Origin: Syncephalastrum monosporum B8922
Lineage: Eukaryota > Mucoromycota > Mucoromycetes > Mucorales > Syncephalastraceae
Assembly (NCBI GenBank): GCA_000697355.1
Contig: JNEN01001206.1
Span: forward strand, 124,001-188,000
Direction: 5' to 3'
DNA: 64,000 bases
In this document: piece after piece, positions 55,236 to 64,000 of the stretch
Layout: each line of letters begins with the position of its first letter
Numbering within the stretch: position 1 is the first letter of the stretch
Notes under the pieces: generated by a model
Told to the model about the DNA's origin: nothing
Databases searched by the model: none
Seen by the model: the letters and a program-made list of their open reading frames with translations, nothing else
Made by a program: the position numbers and the translations under genes

Positions 55236-57818
55236 TTAGATATCGAAAGTATCATGCAATCTTATGTCACGGCTGCTCGCGCCGATGTACACGGTGAAAG
55301 TGCCGCGTGGGATTTCCCAGGCTTGCTCCGATGTGTTCCAGATACTGAGTTCCGTCTTGCTCAACTGCATTTCGACCGTCGCAGACCCACCTCGGCCGAT
55401 CTCGACCTTTTCGAATCCGCGCAGGTTCTTGGGCGGCTCGCCTGCACTTTCTGGGAATCCAAGGTAGAGCTGCACAATTTCAGCACCGTCGCGGTCGCCC
55501 GTGTTCTTCACCTTGGCCGAGACAGTCACTGTGTCGCCCTTCGCATGAATCTTGAGGTCACTGTACTTGAACTGGGTGTAGGAGAGGCCGAAACCAAACT
55601 CAAACAGTGGATCAATGTCCTTGGCGTCAAAATGACGGTATCCGACGAGCATGCCTTCGTTGTACTTGATCACCATGCTGCTCGAAATATTCGCAGAATA
55701 GTCGGATTCTTGCTTGGCAATTGTATACGTCAATCGACCCGAAGGGTTGACATCGCCGTACAATACGTCAGCAAGCGAGTTGCCCGTTTCTTGACCTGGG
55801 AGGCCTGCAAACACGAGCGCTTTGATGTTCGGGTGGTCTATCCATGGCATATCGATCGCGCCCACCGAATGGATAACCACGACCGTGTTCTTGTTGGCAT
55901 CGGCTACAGCTTTGATCTATGAACAACGATCGATCGAAAATAGATGAGTTCCATGCTTCATGTTCTTTTTTTGTCTTTTTCCATATCGGTCTTCACTTAC
56001 AAGGTTATCACCATTATGCCAGAGCGACATATTGTTTCGATCACCGACATTGCCGGCCACAGTGATATACTCTTCACCCGAGTTCGAGTTGGCAAAGACC
56101 AAGGCAATATCTGCGTCCTCAGCTACCTTGGCGGCTGAATCTGTGTCCCAGTCGTCGAGATGTGACACGATCTCTACGGAGCTTGGGGTACGGAACTCGA
56201 GACCGTCCAAAGGCTATACAAATAATTAAAAGAGGTTAGTATGAAATCTTGCTAGAAAAACTAACTTCCACTTACCGTAATCTTGTATGGGAAGGAGGCT
56301 GAACCAGAGCCCCAACCCTGTGCCAGCGTGCCGTTTGCACAGCTGTTGTCCTGGCAAGGATTCAAACCGTCGGGGTCGGGACCTGCGTCGCTACCAATCA
56401 CCGCGAGTTTCTTGATCGACGATGGTTGCAAAGGCAGGATGTTGTCCTCGTTGCGGAGTAGAACAGCTGAGGCGGCCCCGAGGGCGCGGATGTTTTTGCG
56501 GTGATCGCCTTGGACATCCACAATGGGCGAGTTTGAGACGTTGTAAAAGTCAAACTGAAGTTCAGGGAAGTGCTTGTCCTGGCCGACTTTGTACCATGCC
56601 GCTGCAATGCGCAAGGCCATGTCATTGACACGGTCCTCGTCAACGCGGCCATCCTTTACTGCCTCAGTCAGGTTTTTGCCGTACCAAAGGCCACCACCTG
56701 TAATACTGTCCGCATTGGCATCACCTAATCAAACATCATCCGAGGTGAGCCAAAGCACGTACATATAACTATAACTATTTGAATAAGTCGCAAATATTTT
56801 GTACCTGGCATGCTCATATCCATGCCATGCATGGCACTCTTGTCGGTCGAATGAGTGGCCCACCAATCGCTCATAACATAGCCTTTGAAGCCAAGCTCTC
56901 CCTTGAGGACGTGATTCAGCGTATAGTCATCCTCGCAGGCATATGTGCCATTAACTTGGTTCTAATTGAAATAACGCCATGTTAGCAGCGTAGTGGATCG
57001 ATTGTTGTTGTCGATATCTTACATAAGCACACATGACAGAAACCACACCAGCTTCAACAGAGCGAGCAAAAGGCCAGAGATAGAGTTCATGCATTGTTCT
57101 ATCGTCCATGTCGGTGGAGTACAGGTGGCGGTTCAGCTCTTGCTCGTTGCCGATAAAATGCTTGGCAACAGACATCTACGATGGCATTGTTCAGTTATGC
57201 ATTTCGCGTTACCACTACATAGACATTGAACGTACCACACCCTGAGATTGGACACCTTTAATGGTTTCGGCAGCGAGCACACCCATAAGGAAAGGGTCTT
57301 CGGTACCCATCTCCCAGTTACGACCAGCTCTTGGGGAGCGCATCAGATTCATACCAGGGCCGAGTTGAACATTAACACCCTTGCCACGGTACCTGTCAGA
57401 TTACATGCACGAGTATATGTGAGCAAGAGTGCGTTCATCGTTTCTAGAGGACTTACTCTTCACCCATGTTGACACCACGTTCCCGAATCAGCTTGCGATC
57501 AAAGGACGCGGCCGCATTGAGTGCAGTGACCTGGACGCTGACACCGCTAGCACGGCGCAGACCGAGGGGACCGTCGTTGAGGCAAAGGGCTGGGAAGAGC
57601 CCATCCACCCCCGCCGTATAACCTTCGCAGAATCCTTTCTGATCACCCACGCCTGTGGGTAAGACCACCTTTTGCTCCAGGGACATTTTGCTGACGAGCT
57701 TTTCGGCTTTGGCGTAGGCTTCTTCCCAGGAGATCGTGTAATCCCGTTTCTCGAGCTGCGGAGCTGCCATGCAGCCAAGAGCTGCCATGGCAACCGCGGT
57801 GAGTGGGATCAGTTTCAT
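55236..57818 (-). CDS. secreted GH3 beta-glucosidase
   Basis: A glycoside hydrolase family 3 enzyme with a signal peptide ([20 protein letters not shown]). The N-terminal TIM-barrel domain includes [53 protein letters not shown] and [12 protein letters not shown], whose Asp is the catalytic nucleophile. The second domain includes [20 protein letters not shown] and [12 protein letters not shown]-terminal fibronectin-III-like domain ([20 protein letters not shown] through [20 protein letters not shown]) completes the usual fungal architecture. It cleaves cellobiose and other beta-glucosides, releasing glucose. At least seven exons; internal boundaries approximate. Length (about 730 aa) fits a secreted or periplasmic enzyme. 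The gene is convergent with the Pcl-type cyclin on the opposite strand. Confidence 0.94.
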
Positions 57819-58192
57819 TTGAATTAGAGGAGTTATTGAACCTTCACTTACACACCCACACTTCTTGTCGTTTTATACCTTTGTAAACGGAGCAAAACCC
57901 GGAGATATTACTTTTCGAGACAAGTTCTTGCATTTTTTTCCTGCGTTACCTTTCCCGTCATCCCATGGGAAAAGGCGGGGTATCGTAAAATTTACTCATT
58001 AAAGGCAAGTAAATGAATTTTGTGTGTGTGATCTCTTGTGTACGTGCGTATAAGTGCGTGTTTTATATTTGCGGTAATGTGTGCATGTATGAATGTGTCA
58101 GAAGATAATAATATAAGGAAGAAAAAGAAGAAGAACGAACAACAAGTATGTAAATACTACTATAGACTGTAAAGCAAAACAGGTGGTGGCAA

Positions 58193-59857
58193 CTAAATTT
58201 TATCCTCGGAGCGTAACTCCAGGTTAGTGTCTTCTAAATCACCATAGACCCCGCTAGGTGATGCTGCATCTTCAGGACGGAAGTTTTCGGAATAAGAGAA
58301 TGAATGGCGCGCTTTGCGGATCGTCTTCTGTTTGAGAAAGGCACCAGTCGCGCCCAGGTGGCCCTCGTGTCGCAGGAATAGGGCCTTCATCTCACCGCCC
58401 GACCAAAAGTTGATGGCATACGACAAGGTGTTCATCGTAATGGGGTGGCCCCGGATAAAGCATCCACCGAAATAGATGCGTTTTAAGCCATGCTGCTGCG
58501 CGTTCAGATAGGCGATCTGACCGATATTGTTGCTTTTTTATTCAAGGATAGGTCAGCCTTGCTCAATCGCTTCCAATGTCTTCTTTTTCCCTACCTGACC
58601 ATGAACAATAAGCTCTTTGCAATATCGGCAGACGAGAAATCTTTTTGGGATTGCCGCATCCCCTTCTTGAATACTTTGCCGAAACTGGACGCTATCCGAG
58701 TGGACTTGAGGCCCAATTTGCTGTAATCGGATCCATAGATATCGCCCACGAGCAAGTCGACATTCTTGTTATCACCGTTCTTGGAGAGCTCCAGCATGTC
58801 TAGTTAGGTAACCATAAGCCTCCTGTGTGCATACTTTCTCCTATGGCCACTTACCGTCGAAGGTCTGTGCGTCGGTCAGCATCGACAAAAGACCCCACAG
58901 TGTACCACCGCCCAGCTAAATGGATATGCACAGCATGAGCCTCTGTATGTTTTGGTTTTTCATGATGATTGCTTACCGATGTGCCACTGACGCGAACAAA
59001 CTCATCAGGACCAGTCACTTTCAGGATACTGCATATGTATGCACCATGTCAGCATGCTGCATGCACTCCAACTGTTCATTATTCTTACCTCACGCCGGAA
59101 CCAATGTTCACAAGCTAACAAAATTACGTCAGAGGGCGCAATATTAGCAATTTGTTTTGTTTTTCTGTGTATAATGTAAAAAGATGTATACCATGTAAGG
59201 GTATAAAGCTTGGGCTCGTTCTTCGAAACGCATAGGGTTCTGTTCGCTATATGTGAAGACTTCATAAGGTATCTCGCTAATAAAGAAGTCAAGGCCTACA
59301 AGGAAGAGAAGACGAAGAAGAAGGAAAACGAAGCGTGCGTTAATATATGAATCGCCTGACCCCACAGAGAAACAGCAGAGAAGGCCCTGGCAGTGATACG
59401 CACCTGTAATCAAACAGTCCATTTCGTCTTCCTTCTGTACAGTGATGGTAGGCAGTCGTTGTTGAAGTTTTTCGTAGTAAAGGTGCGCACCGCCGCCTGT
59501 TGCCTTTAAGACTTGTTCTTTGTGGTCACTCTCGGCGACCAATTCAGCAATAAAGTCAATGCACTCGTCAATCTTCTCGGTCTCAAACTTTTTAAAGTGC
59601 AATCGCCCGCCCTTGCGATCCTCTGCCGAGGCAAAATAGACGATTTTGGCGAGCGATCCACCAATCTGCAAGGGAGTACAACGTAGAAGGGATATGTGTC
59701 AAACACGCACGGACAGACTGACAGCTCTGTTTTGACTTCTTACATCGACTGCTATTTGTGAGACATGCTCATTCTGGTTCGGCAAGACGATATCTCTGGT
59801 TTCATGAGCACCGAAGGAGGTGGCCTCAGAGACGGACGCACCAATGACATTCATCAT
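58193..59857 (-). CDS. CAB1: pantothenate kinase (eukaryotic type II)
   Basis: At least six exons. The first exon (MMNVIGASVSEATSFGAHET) ends in QIAVD and joins IGGSLAKIVYFAS, giving the phosphate-binding DIGGSLAK of the PanK family. Further pieces are VLKATGGGAHLYYEKLQQRL, PYMLVNIGSGVSILKVTG, VRVSGTSLGGGTLWGLLSML and DLLVGDIYGSDYSKLGL. The sugar-kinase end is SNNIGQIAYLNAQQHGLKRI followed by YFGGCFIRGHPITMNTLSYA. The enzyme phosphorylates pantothenate, the first and rate-limiting step of coenzyme A synthesis, and is cytosolic. The C-terminal extension (SPSGVYGDLEDTNLELRSED) is not part of the core. The start at 59857 is the first Met of a double Met; the second is equally possible. WDR81 ends just 60 bp upstream. 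Confidence 0.93.
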
Positions 59858-59917
59858 TTTCAAGTATAAAAAGGAAAAGAGGGAATAATATCGAGTTGAA
59901 GAAGCGCTCCCACAAAA

Positions 59918-62900
59918 TCAAGCATATAAGAAAATCTCGCCCTCCGTGCACCCAAACAGTAATGACTGATCCGTCGGCACTATCGCAAACGCGCTCACTT
60001 GAGACTTGATGATGGATGCCTTGAACTTGCTTGAATACGATTGTAGCTGTCCACCGATATTAGTGTCTCGCCATACCATCTAAGCTGTCCATGCCGCCCC
60101 GCCTTACCCCCACTTACCTCATCGCTGACGGGTATAAACGACACAGAATTGTTGCTGTTGATGGTTAAAATTTCATCCTTGAATAAGTCAAGAGAAATCA
60201 CATCTTGGGGTGCTGAATAAGCATGGATTCATTAGAGTTCAGTCACACAGTGTCTCCACATTCTTTTTTTCTATTTACCGCTCATTGTCTTGACTAATGC
60301 CAAACGGGTCACATCCCAACAGCACAGGAGGTGGTCGGCTGGCGCACACGACACTAGCAGTTCATCTGTGTAGAATTTAATCTAAAAATAAACAGCCAAA
60401 TGAGCATCAGCCTAAAAAGATACGTACGGACTTCGTTTACCATAGTGATTTCTGTGTCACCACCCTTCCAACTCGCCACCAATGTGCCTGTGCGGGATTC
60501 CAACAAGGAGATGGCGCCAGTTGAGAACCCGACTGCAATCAGCGTTTCGGACTGGTTGACAGCAATCGTGCGTATCGTCCCTGTCATGCTTGCACTGGGC
60601 TTCCATGTATGCAGTGTCTTGTAATTGTGGGTGTCAAAAAACCTAATCCCATCTTGTCAGCCTGTATACTCTTTTATACCTGTCCGACTTACACAATATT
60701 GCCCTCGAGCGTGCCTCCCACCAGACTGCGATCACGGAAGGTGGGCTTGACAGACACCACGGAGGGGCGACCTGTATTGAATTGATGCAATGGCTTGGCC
60801 GTCTCTGGGTTCCATAGCTGCGCAAAGTAAGTTAGTGCTCACGTAAGCATCATCCTACCACTACTGGACTTTACATGAACGTGTCCATCGCAGCTGGCTA
60901 TCGTATCCACAGTGCCGGTCAGGAAATGGACGTCATTGATCGTGCCTCGTCGATGCCCCGTGTAGGTCATCAAGCACTCCGAGTAAGGTTGAGTCTGCCA
61001 TTGCTCAATACCTTCGTGAACGTTCAGCGACCAGAGCTTGACGGTCCGATCGCGCGAACCGGACGCGAAACGCTTAGTTGGTTCATTGACGGCGACTGTA
61101 CGGACAGCTCCTGTATGACCTGCATAGCCTCGGAGCTTGAGGTCGTTGAAGGAAAATTGCATCGTCTTGGACATTTCCTCTAGTATCACCCAATTGGAGT
61201 CAGAACCACTCTGTCAGCAATAGCCATACCGATATGTACCTGAGTTTGTCGAGAGAAAACGATTCCAATTTCTCCTGTCTTCTGGAGAGGGCTTCCATCG
61301 CGTTTTCCACGGAAGGACACTCGTCGACACTTTGGACTTGCTGATGCGGACATAAATATCAGCCAGACCACGTGATTGATGTACGGAGAATTTACCTCTC
61401 TTTATCAAGCGGTTTCTGCGGTTTTGTGTCACTGGCTGTGACAGGTGTGCTAAAGGAGTATTCGCTTGAAAAGGTCTGCAGTCCTTGTGTGGAGTAGTCG
61501 TACAGCTTTCCCGTGTCCCACCCTCCGTCGGATCGTGCGAACTGATCGTTCATCAACTTCTCAATGGCATCACTAGCAGAATGGGCTTGTCAGTGATATT
61601 TAATTGAAAGTACGATTAAGAGCCAACTGACCTGGTGGGAATAATGCGGTGCATGACCTCGGCGCTCACAATATCACAGAGCTGTGAATAGGCATACAGC
61701 ATCTTCCATGATAGAATTTAACATCATGATGGGAAACATAAGGGATACTTACCTGGTAATTGCGTTGTGCGTGCAACAATTCCGGTGCTCGGCAACCCTC
61801 ATCCTCACCTGTGGGAAGGTCCGTTGTGAATCCGGAGAAATACTTTTGCAATAACGTCGTCACCTACAGGATTTGTAAGCGCGTGTCGCATCTCCAAGAT
61901 CGGAAAAGAAATTCATACCGTCGCTTCCCAGTCCATGCGGGGTAAATGACGTGTAAGGAGGATCAGGTGGTTGACAGTCCGCATGCTAAGTGAAAGTCGC
62001 AAACGTAATACATTTTCGGGCACGGCCGACGAGGGTTCCTCTGCTGACAAAGGCGGCAAGGGTTCCATCAGCTGATACAAGGTAGACACGAAACCTGATT
62101 TAAGCTCGGTAGCCAGCGCTTCGCCTGACATGTATGGCAGGAGATGCTCGAGGAGTGACAAGATACTGCTCAGACAGCGTACATTCTTGATCGTAATCGA
62201 CTTCTTCTGCTGTTGATCCACGAGCGTCAGCAGATAGGCATACTGGATGGACGTGAACGTCTCGCCAAAACCTTTGGCAATGCGCGCCATGGTTTGCACC
62301 AAGACAGGTTTGGCCACATTGTCGCGAAAGACGATCTTGACAAGCTGCCGCACAATATGCTTCGACGTCAGAATTGGTCCCAGTAGATCGCAAATATGAA
62401 CGAGGGCATCGCCTGCCATCTCGGACACCACATTGCCGTTCTCGCTTGTGTCTCCTCCGGTAATTGCTATCGACTCCAGGTAACACGGCAACATTTGCTG
62501 GAGAAAGATGCCAGTTCCCAGTCGTTCAACAAAGCCGTCAATGACCTTTTGTTCAAAGAGCGCCTTGGGTAGATTCGGGCGCAATGTCTAAACGAGGGTG
62601 AGCGTTGAGTGAACCGATGAGCTCTTCGTGTTTGTACCTCAAACATGCTGATGATAGGCTTGAGTAGATACTGGCGGGCCTTCTCAGGACCGAGCCGCTG
62701 CGCCAGCTTTGGGAACAAGCTGATCGCACCAACGCGGGTCACACTGTGTGTAAAGAGCCGGGTGAATGTCGGCAAGATCAAGAGGAAGGCTTCGTCCTCA
62801 AGTTCGCATATTCGATCCACCCATTTGTCAGCGAGATACAGGCGACGCGTCGATTCCCTACATTACTATGAGCCATCTTCACCTTGACATCATAAAACTT

Positions 62901-64000
62901 ACGCTTGATAGAATTCGGCTAGATATTCATACATATCTGGGATGCAGTCAGGGAAAGGGAGTGAGTAACCTGATTCCCGGACGGTCACGGCAGGAAAAGA
63001 CGCGCACAAGACCGCCTTAGCAGTCGGCCGATAGCGCCAGTCGTGCGCATTCATGGCAGATGTGACCGCGGTGACAGCAGAGGGTACCTACGATGATTTT
63101 CTTCAGTAATCAATAAATACACCACACCAAACATACGTTGATACGCCCGCTCGGTGCTATGTCGTAGTCCACATCGCCATTCCCTTGCTCGAAATAACCA
63201 CCAGCCGCCGACTGGATGCCGCCGCTACTGTCAAGATCGGTGACTTTGGAACTACCAGCAGCAAATATCCGTTCAATGATGAGACCAGCGCAATCAATGT
63301 CATGCGCAGCTTTTCTGGAGAATGCACCCGAGGGCAGTTGCGGAGGATCACATGGGTCGATATTGTAACGCTTCTGGACTTCCTTGCTGAGATAGGGGTT
63401 CAACGGTAGATCCTGTCCTTCGTGATCGAACTTGTATTTGGCTGAAAAAGTCATGGTATCCTCATAATGCACCAGGTTCTCCGTAAAGTAATCATCTGGG
63501 AGCTCCTCAGGCAAACGGATGGGGTCACTGCGGATCGCCGATGTCATGTTATTAGACGCAGTGGTCGTCGCGGTCGTGGTTGATTCCAGCGCAGCGTGGG
63601 CGGACGCGCTCCGACTGTTGATGGACGTGGAAGTGTCAATAGAGGAACATGTCGAATGGACCGAGGAAGCGCGCTCTTTTTTAATACTGAGACTGGTGAC
63701 ATTCTCTGCGATAGCTAGACCAGTAGGCGGCGAAACGGATGTCGAATGGCGATGCGTTCGGATCATGCTGCTACGTTGGGACGTGATGCTCGGTGTGCTA
63801 TGGTCCGTCATCCTGTCAGGGCTTGATGGATCATCGTTCAGAACAGCATCAGAGGTCGATCGATCGGTGTCGTTATGTCGCTTTAACAGCAAACTGTCGC
63901 ACTGTCTACTGAACCGCTGAGTATGTACGTTTATTTGTTTCTGCGTTCACTTACTCTTTGGCCTTGTTCCAGTTGCACCCACGCTGAGGATGCTTGTCTT
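59918..64000 (-). CDS. WDR81-like protein, 3' part (5' end outside window)
   Basis: The gene enters from the right edge and stops at 59918. The first visible exons are a Ser/Thr-rich region (DRSTSDAVLNDDPSSPDRMT) with the conserved block RLPEELPDDYFTENLVHYED. A helical region follows (RICELEDEAFLLILPTFTRL, KALFEQKVIDGFVERLGTGI, VSEMAGDALVHICDLLGPIL). The end is a WD40 propeller: GYAGHTGAVRTVAVNEPTKR, FASGSRDRTVKLWSLN, YTGHRRGTINDVHFLTGTVD and SETLIAVGFSTGAISLLESR. This order (BEACH-associated helical part then C-terminal WD repeats) matches WDR81, which with WDR91 controls endosomal phosphoinositide conversion and autophagy in animals. The BEACH domain should lie upstream, beyond 64000. At least ten short introns. 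The protein continues out of the window, so length cannot be judged. Confidence 0.85.

Overview
The window is eukaryotic nuclear DNA from a fungus. Genes lie on both strands, are cut by many short introns (mostly about 45-120 nt, GTAAGT/GTATGT donors), are closely packed, and include fungal proteins such as a CAF120-type PH protein, a Pcl-type cyclin, a Dal5-like permease and a Bud14/Tea4-type SH3 protein. They sit beside genes better known from animals and often missing from ascomycete yeasts: GPI-specific phospholipase D, a coronin-7-type double coronin, CC2D1/Lgd, WDR81 and an AIG1/GIMAP-type GTPase. That mix suggests an early-diverging lineage, most likely Mucoromycota (Mucorales-like). 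This is an inference; the species cannot be read from the sequence. No mobile element, CRISPR array, rRNA or clear tRNA was found.

Layout. 0-5.9 kb: an orphan seven-helix membrane protein (+), a small membrane protein (-), a PNPOx-like flavoprotein (+) and a secreted GH47 mannosidase (-). 5.9-8.4 kb: no gene seen. 8.4-11.5 kb: GPI-PLD (+, 10 exons). 11.5-18.3 kb: a very compact block with a likely APC15 (-), an HP1-like protein (+), a clamp-loader subunit (-) and coronin-7 (-). 18.5-23 kb: a small membrane protein (+), an acyltransferase (+), TFIIF beta (-) and DAD1/OST2 (-). 23.3-26.4 kb: CAF120-like (-). 28.3-35.1 kb: CC2D1 with a UBA domain (+), an M50B-like membrane protease (-) and an MFS permease (-). 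36.8-43.6 kb: a coiled-coil protein, the AIG1-type GTPase and a CSC1-type channel (all +). 44.4-48.3 kb: the SH3 polarity protein (+). 49.8-52.6 kb: a Lon protease ending in SRL, so probably peroxisomal (+). 54.3-64 kb: a Pcl-type cyclin (+), a GH3 beta-glucosidase (-), pantothenate kinase (-) and the 3' part of WDR81 (-), which runs off the right end.

There is no operon or obvious biosynthetic cluster; this is ordinary euchromatin. Loose themes are glycan and GPI handling (GH47, GPI-PLD, DAD1, GH3), endolysosomal traffic (coronin-7, CC2D1, WDR81) and polarity or cell cycle (SH3 protein, cyclin, likely APC15). The least-described items are the seven-helix orphan, the GTPase with an intron-split P-loop and a possible tail anchor, the UBA-DM14-C2 architecture, and a cryptic gene near 49.2-49.7 kb that would need a GC-AG intron. 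Exon boundaries were deduced by eye from splice consensus, phase and family similarity. Start and stop positions are firmer than internal junctions.
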